A stretch of 64,000 nucleotides of DNA from contig NZ_ATVA01000012.1 of NCBI RefSeq assembly GCF_000420485.1, positions 372,001-436,000 of the forward strand, read 5' to 3'. Source of the stretch: Paucidesulfovibrio longus DSM 6739 (lineage in GTDB: Bacteria; Desulfobacterota; Desulfovibrionia; Desulfovibrionales; Desulfovibrionaceae). The notes beneath the pieces were generated by a model that saw only the letters and a program-made list of their open reading frames with translations, ran no database searches and was not told the DNA's origin. This document shows, one piece after another, positions 46,776 to 54,553 of this stretch (positions within the stretch are counted from its first letter, which is position 1; each line of letters opens with the position of its first letter). The position numbers and the translations under genes are program-made.

Positions 46776-48451
46776 TGCAACCCAACCTGATTCTCTACAA
46801 CGGCGTCTTCCGTACCCAGGATTCCTCCCCTGTCGACGATTTTTATCCACGGCGGGACGGCGTTTCCCGGACCGGGGAGGCGCGTCCCCTGCCGACGGCC
46901 CTGGCCGTGGCCAACGGGCGCATCCTGGCCCTGGGGGACGACGACGAGGTGCGCGCCCTGGCCGGTCCGCAGACCCGGCTCTACGACATGCGCGGCAGGC
47001 TCGGCCTGCCGGGGTTCATGGATTCCCATTTCCATTTTTACGACTGGAGCCTGTTCAGCGATCTTTCCAAGGTGCGCAGCTTCGCGGGACTGGAACAGAC
47101 CCTGGCCGAGGCCGCGGCGGACCGGACTCCGGACGCCTGGATCCTGGGCCAAGGCTTCAACGAGACGGACTGGCCCGACGGGCGCATGCCCGGCCGGGGC
47201 GACCTGGACCGCGCCGTGCCGGGACGGCCCGTGATCATCTGGCGCTGCGACCTGCACCTTGCCGTGGCCAGCAGCCGCGCCCTGGAGCTGGCCGGCGTGG
47301 ATGCGAACACGCCCGATCCCGCGGGCGGGGTCATCGCCCGCGACGAGCGCGGCGCGCCCACCGGGGTGCTGCGCGAAAACGCCATCAATCTCGTGCGCGA
47401 CGTCGTCCCCGCGCCCACGGATCAGGAACTGGCCACGGCCATGCTCGCGGCCCAGGCCCGGCTGCACGCGCTGGGCATCACCGGCCTGCACGACGTGCGG
47501 CTCTTCAACGAGGCCGCGGCCCCGCGCACCGTGCGCACGCTGGAGCAGCTCAACGCCGAGCGCCGCCTTAAGCTGCGCACGTGGACCAGCCTGCCGGGCG
47601 AATTGCTGGACGCCGCCGTGGGCATGGGCCTGCGCACGGGCTTCGGCAATTCCGTGCTGCGGCTCGGCCACGTCAAGTTCTTCACGGACGGGGGCATGGG
47701 CGCGCGCACGGCCTATCTTACGGGAAGCTATCTGGACGCCGGGCGCGGCCTGTTGCAGATGCCGCCCGATGAGATCGCCCGCAAGCTGCAACAGGCGGAC
47801 GCGGCCGGGCTGGCCGTGATGCTGCACGCCGTGGGCGACGGCGCGGTGCGCCACGTCATCGAGGCCTTCGAGGCTCTGGAGCATTGGCGCGGCAGCCCGG
47901 AAGCCGCGCACCTGCCGCATCCCCGGCAGATGCACCGCGTGGACCACGCCCAGATGATCCAGCCCGAAGACCTGGCCCGGCTGGGCAAGCTGAACGTGGC
48001 CGTGGGCATGCAGCCCAGCAACATGGTGCTCGACTTCAATCTCATCGACCGTTGTCTCGGCCCGGAAGGGCGGCATACCTATGTCTTCCGCAGCATGCTC
48101 GACAGCGGGGTCTTGACGCTCTTCAATTCGGATTGCCCGGTGAGCGACCCGAACCCGCTCCTGGGCATCCACGCCCTGGTCACGCGGCAGCGGCCCGACG
48201 GCACGCCCGAAGGCGGCTGGCATCCCGAGGAACGCATCTCCGTGGCCGAGGCCGTGCGCGGCTACACGCGCTCGCCCGCTCAGGCCTACGGCTGCGGAAA
48301 CGAGCTGGGCGTGCTGGCTCCGGGCCTGCGCGCGGACCTCTGCGTTCTGGATCGCGACATCTATTCGCTGCCGTCTGCGGAAATTGCGGAATCAAAGGTG
48401 GATTTGACGGTTTTCGCCGGGGAGCCCGTGTTCGAACGTCCAGGTTCCTGA
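46775..48451 (+). CDS. YtcJ-like metal-dependent amidohydrolase
   Basis: 558 residues. The start codon overlaps the preceding stop (TGATG). The amidohydrolase HxH metal motif is GFMDSHFHFYDW (around residue 85). Later elements are LHAVGDGAVRHVIEAFE, HRVDHAQMIQPED and SDCPVSDPNPLLGIHALV, characteristic of the YtcJ/amidohydro_3 family. No signal peptide, so cytosolic. It hydrolyses a C-N bond in an unknown substrate, presumably the imported compound. An intrinsic terminator follows 27 bases later. Confidence 0.88.
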   Translation: MQPNLILYNGVFRTQDSSPVDDFYPRRDGVSRTGEARPLPTALAVANGRILALGDDDEVRALAGPQTRLYDMRGRLGLPGFMDSHFHFYDWSLFSDLSKVRSFAGLEQTLAEAAADRTPDAWILGQGFNETDWPDGRMPGRGDLDRAVPGRPVIIWRCDLHLAVASSRALELAGVDANTPDPAGGVIARDERGAPTGVLRENAINLVRDVVPAPTDQELATAMLAAQARLHALGITGLHDVRLFNEAAAPRTVRTLEQLNAERRLKLRTWTSLPGELLDAAVGMGLRTGFGNSVLRLGHVKFFTDGGMGARTAYLTGSYLDAGRGLLQMPPDEIARKLQQADAAGLAVMLHAVGDGAVRHVIEAFEALEHWRGSPEAAHLPHPRQMHRVDHAQMIQPEDLARLGKLNVAVGMQPSNMVLDFNLIDRCLGPEGRHTYVFRSMLDSGVLTLFNSDCPVSDPNPLLGIHALVTRQRPDGTPEGGWHPEERISVAEAVRGYTRSPAQAYGCGNELGVLAPGLRADLCVLDRDIYSLPSAEIAESKVDLTVFAGEPVFERPGS

Positions 48452-48478
48452 TCGGGTTCATATCAATGAAATGCTTGA

Positions 48479-48508
48479 GGTCGCGGGGTGTTGCTCGCGG
48501 CCTTTTTT
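48479..48508 (+). terminator. Intrinsic terminator of the importer/amidohydrolase operon
   Basis: GGTCGCG (48479-48485) pairs with CGCGGCC (48496-48502), including one G-T pair, followed by six T residues. Confidence 0.75.
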
Positions 48509-48530
48509 AATGCCGGGCGATTCGGCCGGG

Positions 48531-48568
48531 CATGCCGCGTTCGGGCCGACCACCCGAAACGCGGCATG
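48531..48568. other. Long imperfect hairpin between convergent operons
   Basis: CATGCCGCGTTCGGG pairs with CCCGAAACGCGGCATG across a seven-base loop with a single bulged base. No T-run is present on either side. It may separate converging transcription or be a fossil repeat. Confidence 0.45.
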
Positions 48569-48618
48569 GTTAGAGTGTGTATGGCTGAAGCTATTGGTCC
48601 GGCCGACTCCGGTGCGGA

Positions 48619-49449
48619 TCAGGCTGTCCCGCGCGGGGGGGCGTCGGTCTGCGTGTCCATGGTGCGGGCGACGTGGAAGTCGTGCCGGATCGGCAGCGAG
48701 CCTTCCACCAGGGTGGCCGAATATTCGGCCCGCACTTCCAGGGCCTGCACGAATGCGATGTGATCCAGGTTTTCGTCGAGCAGGGCGAGCTTGTCGCCCT
48801 TTTGGATTCCTTGGGCCGTGCCCAGCCCGAACACGACTTCCCATTCCTGGCCGCGCCGGGCGAGCTTGTAGATGGGGCCGATGCCCCGGCTGCGGAGTCG
48901 GGCTTCCTCCCGGCCGGTAACCATGAAGGACAGGGCCAGAAGCGCGACGCTCACGGGCAGGAGGCCCGCCGCGACCCACCAGGCCTTGATGCCCAGCAGG
49001 CGCAGGAACAGGGAGTGGAAGCTGGCCCGGTAGGACGCCTCGTCGGCGAATACGGTCAGGGAGAGGGATTCGGCGTTCTGTCCAGGCGGCACGAGCCGTT
49101 CGTGCACCCAGAAGATGCGCTGGCCCGGCAGGCAGTCCGGCTCCACGTCGATGTCCGCCCTCCAGATCGTGCCGACCACTTCCTGAAAGCGGAAGGTCAG
49201 ACCCTGCGTGTCGCCGGAAACCTCCATCAGGATGTTCGGATCGTAGGCCGCGTCCGTGGGACCGCTTGCGGTCTGCCCTCCGAGCACGGGGTCTTCCAGC
49301 TTTCCGGAGGCGTGGACCACGTCTCCGGGCAGCGCGCTGAACTCCGTGCTGGAGGTCAGCAGCCGGGAAACCGTGGCGTCGAGCACTGCCGCGGCCAGGA
49401 TCAGCATCAGCGGCACGGCCAGAAGATTGAGTTTGCGGCGGGCGTTCAT
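48619..49449 (-). CDS. Hypothetical membrane protein of TauE/SafE cluster
   Basis: 276 residues. A first transmembrane segment (about 8-26) is followed by a periplasmic domain of ~120 residues containing an isolated cysteine (VEPDCLPGQ). A second membrane span (about 158-178) precedes a cytosolic C-terminal domain (KLARRGQEWEVVFGLGTAQGIQKGDKLALLDE) with a small-barrel look. I do not recognise it. It is the last gene of the leftward cluster led by a sigma-54 promoter at 51741. Confidence 0.65.
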   Translation of the reverse strand: MNARRKLNLLAVPLMLILAAAVLDATVSRLLTSSTEFSALPGDVVHASGKLEDPVLGGQTASGPTDAAYDPNILMEVSGDTQGLTFRFQEVVGTIWRADIDVEPDCLPGQRIFWVHERLVPPGQNAESLSLTVFADEASYRASFHSLFLRLLGIKAWWVAAGLLPVSVALLALSFMVTGREEARLRSRGIGPIYKLARRGQEWEVVFGLGTAQGIQKGDKLALLDENLDHIAFVQALEVRAEYSATLVEGSLPIRHDFHVARTMDTQTDAPPRGTA

Positions 49450-49461
49450 GCCGGTTTCCGA

Positions 49462-49575
49462 TCAGGCGTCGCGGGCGGCCTTGCGGGCCTCCCGACGGGT
49501 GCGCAGCGCTCTGGTGAGCAAGGCCCCGCAGGCCAGTCCAAGCACGCAGCTCATGAAGAACATCAGGTATGCCAT
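49462..49575 (-). CDS. 37-residue single-pass membrane peptide
   Basis: Short open frame MAYLMFFMSCVLGLACGALL, then a basic tail (TRALRTRREARKAARDA). GGGAG precedes the ATG. It is placed 12 bases before the next gene and 13 after the previous one, so its spacing fits a real gene in the operon. One hydrophobic helix with a positive cytosolic tail. Function unknown. Confidence 0.6.
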   Translation of the reverse strand: MAYLMFFMSCVLGLACGALLTRALRTRREARKAARDA

Positions 49576-49588
49576 GGTTCAGCTCCCG

Positions 49589-49867
49589 TTAGATGTTGTC
49601 GAGAATGCCGCTCTCTTCGCCGCGCGCCGGAGCCGGGTCGCGGAAGCGCCGCGCCAGGAGCACCCCCCCGATGAGCGTGGGCAGGAACATGGGCACGTAA
49701 CACTTGATGAAGGTGGCCGAAAGATTGTCCGGCTCGAGGTAGGCCAGCCAAAGGCAGAAGGTCAGCTCCACCAGGAGCAGCACGTCCATGCCCAGGAGCA
49801 CCAGCTTCTGCCGGGTGTTGAAGCCCATGCTGGCTTCCTCGATGGCCTTGAAATCGGGTCCGATCAT
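49589..49867 (-). CDS. Small two-helix membrane protein of TauE/SafE cluster
   Basis: 92 residues. Two transmembrane helices (about 20-44 and 53-72) connected by a short loop, with soluble ends. GGAGAAAC precedes the ATG. It is conserved only in context as far as I can tell; it sits between a secreted protein gene and the 37-residue peptide. Function unknown. Confidence 0.65.
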   Translation of the reverse strand: MIGPDFKAIEEASMGFNTRQKLVLLGMDVLLLVELTFCLWLAYLEPDNLSATFIKCYVPMFLPTLIGGVLLARRFRDPAPARGEESGILDNI

Positions 49868-49949
49868 CTTGTTTCTCCTGGCGTTGTTTCGTCCCTTGAT
49901 TGCCCGCCCGGAGCGGGAGGTGCTCCGGGCGGGTCGGAAGGGGCGAGGA

Positions 49950-50279
49950 CTACTTCTTGGACAAGTCCTGCTTGGAGACGTTCATGACCTTGATGGCGTG
50001 CTTGGCATTGCCCTTCACGTCGTAGGCGATGCGCAGGATGTCGCCCGGCTCGGGCGGAATGCCGATCTTGGCGGCTGCCAGGTCGAAGGAACTCTCGATG
50101 CCGGTGGGGTTGCCGTAGTTCTTGTTCTCCGGGGTCTTCACCAGGTCGAATTCCTCGATCACCAGCGTCTGGGCGTCGATGCTCACGCAGCGTCCCTGGG
50201 CCACTTCCCCGGCCAGCGCCGTGGTGGCGAAGGCGGCCAGGAGCAGCAGGGTGGTGATGGTGGCGATGGTCTTTTTCAT
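49950..50279 (-). CDS. Secreted small protein of TauE/SafE cluster
   Basis: 109 residues. A clear Sec signal peptide (MKKTIATITTLLLLAAFATTALA) is followed by a small beta-rich mature domain (GRCVSIDAQTLVIEEFDL, GDILRIAYDVKGNAKHAIKVMNVSK) resembling OB-like or PCu-type small folds. One cysteine remains in the mature part. AAGGAGAA precedes the ATG. It lies directly after the TauE/SafE gene. Function unknown, possibly periplasmic ligand handling. Confidence 0.65.
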   Translation of the reverse strand: MKKTIATITTLLLLAAFATTALAGEVAQGRCVSIDAQTLVIEEFDLVKTPENKNYGNPTGIESSFDLAAAKIGIPPEPGDILRIAYDVKGNAKHAIKVMNVSKQDLSKK

Positions 50280-50309
50280 TTCGCTATTCTCCTTCTCTCG
50301 GTGCCGTGG

Positions 50310-51329
50310 CTAGGACTGGCGCTGCTTCTTCTCGCGCAGCTCTTGAATCGCGCCCTGGATCATGATCTTGCAGATGTACAGGCAGATCAGGCCGATGGTG
50401 GACAGGATCAGCGTGGCGGAGGCCGCGTTATACTTGTACTGCTTGAGGATGATGGAGATCATGCAGCAGAGCACCGCGATGCCGAAGGCGATGCGGATGC
50501 CGTAGCCCTTGGAGTACTTGGTGGCCACGGTGCCGATCTGCGCGCCGATGGCTGCGCCGGTGAGCATCACGAACACGGCCACGATTTCGATGCGGCCCTT
50601 CATGGCGTAGGTGAACGCGCCGTAGAGACCGGAGATCATGACTTCGAAGAGGTCGGTGCCGACGGAGACGTGGGTCGGCGCGCCGATCAGGTAGACCAGG
50701 GCGGGCATGCGCAGCAGGCCGCCGCCGATGCCCAGGAAGCCCGCCAGGATGCCGGTCATCAGGCTGACGAGGATGGGCAGCCAGGCCGAGCAGGTGATGC
50801 CCGCGCGCTGGAAGTGCATCATGGGCGGGATGTTGATCTTGTGCAGGGTCTTGTACCAGGTGATGCCCTCGGTGCCGTGCTCGCCGACGATGCCCTTCTT
50901 CTTGTTGGAAACGGCCTTGGCGTAGTCGTAGAAGACCATGAAGGCGATCAGGGCCAGGAAGCCGACGTAGACCCAGCGCACGACCGACCCGACAATGCCG
51001 AGTCGTTCGAGCTGCATGACGATCTGCGCGCCTATTTCAATGCCCACCATGGTTCCCACGAGCATGACGATGCCGAGCTTGTAGTCCACGTTGCCGAACT
51101 TGGAGTGCCGAATCGTGGAGATCATGGACTTGCCCGCGATGTGGGCCATGTCCGTGCCGATGGCGAAGGCCATGGGGAAGCCGAGGATGTTCAGGCCGGG
51201 CGTGACCATCCACGCGCCGCCCATGCCGAAGAATCCGCCGATGACGCCCACCGAGAAGCCGATGAGCACCAGGCCGGGCCAGAATACTTTCACGCCCGCG
51301 ATGGGCATGTACATGTACAGGAATTCCAT
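50310..51329 (-). CDS. TauE/SafE-family anion exporter
   Basis: 339 residues with about eight transmembrane helices. Two internal-repeat signatures are seen: GVIGGFFGMGGAWMVTPGLNILGFP near residue 30 and GILAGFLGIGGGLLRMPALVYLIG near residue 195, the Gly-rich re-entrant segments of the sulfite/sulfonate exporter family. AGTGCC-type spacing aside, a GGAG ribosome site precedes the ATG. Together with several small membrane and secreted proteins it probably forms a multi-component transporter for sulfite, an organosulfonate or another small anion. Confidence 0.88.
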   Translation of the reverse strand: MEFLYMYMPIAGVKVFWPGLVLIGFSVGVIGGFFGMGGAWMVTPGLNILGFPMAFAIGTDMAHIAGKSMISTIRHSKFGNVDYKLGIVMLVGTMVGIEIGAQIVMQLERLGIVGSVVRWVYVGFLALIAFMVFYDYAKAVSNKKKGIVGEHGTEGITWYKTLHKINIPPMMHFQRAGITCSAWLPILVSLMTGILAGFLGIGGGLLRMPALVYLIGAPTHVSVGTDLFEVMISGLYGAFTYAMKGRIEIVAVFVMLTGAAIGAQIGTVATKYSKGYGIRIAFGIAVLCCMISIILKQYKYNAASATLILSTIGLICLYICKIMIQGAIQELREKKQRQS

Positions 51330-51354
51330 CTCTCTTCTCCTTTGTTGGCGCGGT

Positions 51355-51645
51355 CTAGTGTTCGACGATCTTGCGCGAGGTCAGGTCGAGGCCCGTGCGG
51401 CTCATGACGAAGTCCATGAGAAAGCCCAGCAGGGCGCCGTACATGGCCGTGAGCACCGTGGCCCAGAGCGCGAAGAGCACGATGTTGGTATTGTAAAGGT
51501 CCGCGAAGTAGAGCATCCATCCGGAAAGCACGCGGGTGTCGGCCACGACAACCAGTTCGCTTGCTCCGCCGCCCGCGGCCAGCGCGAGCCCGGGCAGCAG
51601 GGCCAACCCCAGGAGCGTCGCCAGTGTGAGCATCGTCTTTTTCAT
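51355..51645 (-). CDS. Small membrane protein heading the TauE/SafE cluster
   Basis: 96 residues. An N-terminal signal or helix (MKKTMLTLATLLGLALLPGLALAAGGG) precedes a long hydrophobic span (NIVLFALWATVLTAMYGALLGFLMDFVM) and a charged C-terminus. AAGGAGGAAG precedes the ATG. It is the first gene downstream of the sigma-54 promoter at 51741-51756, with a leader of about 85 bases. Function unknown. Confidence 0.68.
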   Translation of the reverse strand: MKKTMLTLATLLGLALLPGLALAAGGGASELVVVADTRVLSGWMLYFADLYNTNIVLFALWATVLTAMYGALLGFLMDFVMSRTGLDLTSRKIVEH

Positions 51646-51740
51646 CGTCTTCCTCCTTTTTCCGTTTCCGTTCTTCCGGACTTCGCCGCCCGTCCGCCGG
51701 GCGCAGTCCGGTTTGCGTGCATGTTCGTCGCAGAGAAGAG

Positions 51741-51756
51741 AGCAACCAGCGTGCCG
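51741..51756 (-). promoter_or_regulatory. Sigma-54 promoter of the TauE/SafE cluster
   Basis: The minus strand reads CGGCACG-CTGG-TTGCT. It matches TGGCACG-N4-TTGCW with only the first T replaced, and the invariant GG and GC are correctly spaced. GGAAG-GG-CTTCC (51771-51782) and AATGAT-N18-ATCATT (51820-51849) lie upstream and are weak candidates for activator sites. Confidence 0.85.
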
Positions 51757-51905
51757 AGTGCGCGATTTTCGGAAGGGCTTCCCGATTGCGATGAAAAGTC
51801 GGAAAAAGTCAGGTGTGATAATGATTGACAGCTATCGCGAAATATCATTTCTCGTATGCGTGATCGGGAAAAACCGTCGTGTTGGAGAGTGGAGGGAATT
51901 TCGCG

Positions 51906-54536
51906 ATGAATCTTTTCTTCCGTGATTTCAAGCTCAAGAAAAAGAGAAACAATGGGCTGGCGTCTGCGCGAAGCTCGCTGCGCTCGAAATTGCTCCTGAC
52001 GCTGATTCCCCTCGCGGTTTTCATCGTCATGGTCACGGGCGCGGCCACGTATTCCTTCTCGCGAATGTTCCTGGAAACGGCCCAGGAGCGGGCCTTGACG
52101 GTCACGGCCTACGGCATGGCCCGCGAGCTGGAGAGCGCGCTGGAAAGCACGCGGCGAAGTCTGCTCTACGCCGCGGCCGGACCGCTCGACGAAGCCAGCA
52201 TGCGCGATTTCCTGAAAAGATCGAACCACAGCGGCCGGATTCCGTTTCGCGAATTCGCGCTCATTTCTCCCATTCCGGGGCAGTCCATCTTTCTCGTGAC
52301 CAGCGGAAACGACGTTTTCCGCATCAGCATGCCGGAAATCCCCTCCGCCGAGATGCTCTTCCGCCACAGCGGATCCAACATGGCCCTGCGGCCGGGCGAC
52401 GCCTCCCTCACGGGCATCGAAAAGGCGGAGTATGTCCTGCCCCTGGGCAACAGCACGCGCAACAAGGTCTTCTCCCGCGTGATCCGCATGGTCTCCCCGG
52501 CCGTGGACCACGACGGGGCCTACGTGATGTTGTCCATCGACGCCATTTCCCTGCGCAACATCCTCTCCAAGGCCAACTCGGCGCGCTCTCCGCTCTGGTC
52601 CACCTCGCCCGTGTCCGACGCGCGCTTCTGCTTCCTCTTCGACCTCAGCGGCTGGATGCTTTTCCAATCCAACAGCCCGGACGAACCCGAAGCTCCGCTG
52701 ATGACCAGCCTCGCGCGCGCGGGCATGGACGGAACACTGGGACGGCCCGGCCATCCGGAAGCCTTTCAGCCCGCAGCCGGGGTCGGCAGGTTCTGGAACA
52801 TGCTTTCCGAGGTGCAGAAGGGGCACTACGGCGTCCTGCCGGACACGGAAGGCTTCGTCTCGGGCATCGGCGGAGCCTCGCGCCATTCCCTGGCCTACTG
52901 GCCCGTGACCTTCCGGAACCGCTACGACGCCGCTCCGGGGATCTACGGCGGGCTGGCCTTCATGGACTATTCGAGCCTTTCCCTGCGTGCGGGCTACAAG
53001 CAGGTGGACGTCATCTTCGTCATCTCCCTGGCGGCCACGGCCCTGCTCTCGCTGGCGATCTTCCTGGTCAGCCGCACCCTGACCCGGCCCCTGCGCCTTC
53101 TGGCCCGGCGGGTCCACGCCCTGCGCGAAAGCGGCACGCTCGAGCCGCTGAACCTGCGCCTGGGCGACAGCGAGACGAGCGCCGTGGCCGAGGCCATCAA
53201 CAGCCTCGTGGATACGGTCCGGCGGCAGATGGACGAGATCCGGGCCAAGGACGAAGCCATTCTCATGGCTTCGCTCCAGGAGCGCGCCTGCCTGGACGAC
53301 ATGCTCGACGACCTGCCGCCGGGCACGCTCAACCATGTCATCCCGGAAATATTCGGCACGGGGCCGCGCATCGAGAAGCTCAAGTCGGAAATCCTCAAGG
53401 CTTCCGGCGTTTCCGCCGACGTGCTTCTCGAAGGCGAAACAGGAACGGGCAAGCAGCTCACGGCCGAGGCCATCCACAAGCACAGCGCCCGTTCGGAAGG
53501 GCCGTTCATCTCCATCAACTGCGGCGAGCTGGACGAGAACCTGCTGCTCGACTCCCTGTTCGGCCACGTCCGGGGGGCCTTCACCGAAGCGCGCAGCGAC
53601 CGCAACGGCGCATTCGTCGAGGCCAACGGCGGCACGCTGTTCCTGGACGAGATCCAGTCCGCCTCGCCCAAGGTGCAGCAGGCGCTCCTGCGCGCGCTGG
53701 CCATGCGCGTTGTCCGGCCCCTGGGCAGCGACAAGGAGGTGGATGTGGATGTGCGCATCGTGGCCGCGTCCAACGTGAATCTCAACGAGCTGTCCGAAGC
53801 CGGGAAGTTTCGCAGCGACCTCTACTACCGTCTGCGGGTCTTGATGATCCGCACCCCGGCCCTGCGCGACCACCGAGAGAACATCCCCCGGCTGGCCCGT
53901 CATTTCATGGACCATGCCCAGGCCCTGACCGGACGCGGCCGCGTGGACCTCAGCCGGGGGGCCATGGAACGGCTGATGAATTACGACTGGCCGGGCAACG
54001 TGCGGGAGCTGCAAAACTGCATGATCATGACCGTAACCATGTGCGAGGGCGACGTGATCCAGGCCGCGGACCTGCTTCTGGAAGGGGCCTCGTCCCGTCG
54101 GGCGGAGAACGCCCTGGTCTACCTGGGCGGCGGCTCTCCTCCGGAACAGGCGCAAGCGTCTCCGGGCGCGCCGTTCGTCGGCGGAGCCGGGCGCGAAACC
54201 GGCGTCGCTCCGGGCCAGGAACCGCCTGCCGCGCCTGCTTCGCCTGTTCCGCAAGCGCCGTCCCCGCCGGGCCAGGCCGCTGCGGGCGGTCAGGCCGAGG
54301 CCGATAACCTTCCTCCCGCAGGGCTGAACGTCCGGCAGCTCCGCGCCTGGGCGCGAATCCTGGCCGAGGGCGAGATCAGCCGCTCCCGCTACGAGGAGCT
54401 TGCGGGCGGGGACGTGTCCTCGCGCACGGCCATCAACGACTTGCAGGATCTGGTGGACAGGGGCGTCTTGCGCAAGGTCGGGCGCGGCCCGGCCACCCGC
54501 TACGTGGTCGCGTCCGGCAGACGCGGCAGGGCTTGA
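51906..54536 (+). CDS. Membrane-bound sigma-54-type activator with GAFTEA loop and winged-helix C-terminus
   Basis: 876 residues; start MNLFFRDF with GGAGGG upstream. Transmembrane spans at about 30-50 and 368-390 enclose a periplasmic sensor of ~315 residues (Cache-like). HAMP (about 390-440) and a helical linker follow. The AAA+ domain has Walker A GETGTGK (510-516), a sigma-54 contact loop of GAFTEA (557-562, not GAFTGA), Walker B TLFLDEIQ, and RSDLYYRLRV. A Pro/Ala/Gly-rich linker (740-805) leads to a C-terminal winged-helix-like region (about 807-870, SSRTAINDLQDLVDRGVLRKV) instead of a Fis helix-turn-helix. It should sense a periplasmic signal and activate the divergent sigma-54 promoter. 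Confidence 0.9.
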   Translation: MNLFFRDFKLKKKRNNGLASARSSLRSKLLLTLIPLAVFIVMVTGAATYSFSRMFLETAQERALTVTAYGMARELESALESTRRSLLYAAAGPLDEASMRDFLKRSNHSGRIPFREFALISPIPGQSIFLVTSGNDVFRISMPEIPSAEMLFRHSGSNMALRPGDASLTGIEKAEYVLPLGNSTRNKVFSRVIRMVSPAVDHDGAYVMLSIDAISLRNILSKANSARSPLWSTSPVSDARFCFLFDLSGWMLFQSNSPDEPEAPLMTSLARAGMDGTLGRPGHPEAFQPAAGVGRFWNMLSEVQKGHYGVLPDTEGFVSGIGGASRHSLAYWPVTFRNRYDAAPGIYGGLAFMDYSSLSLRAGYKQVDVIFVISLAATALLSLAIFLVSRTLTRPLRLLARRVHALRESGTLEPLNLRLGDSETSAVAEAINSLVDTVRRQMDEIRAKDEAILMASLQERACLDDMLDDLPPGTLNHVIPEIFGTGPRIEKLKSEILKASGVSADVLLEGETGTGKQLTAEAIHKHSARSEGPFISINCGELDENLLLDSLFGHVRGAFTEARSDRNGAFVEANGGTLFLDEIQSASPKVQQALLRALAMRVVRPLGSDKEVDVDVRIVAASNVNLNELSEAGKFRSDLYYRLRVLMIRTPALRDHRENIPRLARHFMDHAQALTGRGRVDLSRGAMERLMNYDWPGNVRELQNCMIMTVTMCEGDVIQAADLLLEGASSRRAENALVYLGGGSPPEQAQASPGAPFVGGAGRETGVAPGQEPPAAPASPVPQAPSPPGQAAAGGQAEADNLPPAGLNVRQLRAWARILAEGEISRSRYEELAGGDVSSRTAINDLQDLVDRGVLRKVGRGPATRYVVASGRRGRA

Positions 54537-54553
54537 TCCCTTCGGGAGGCGGC

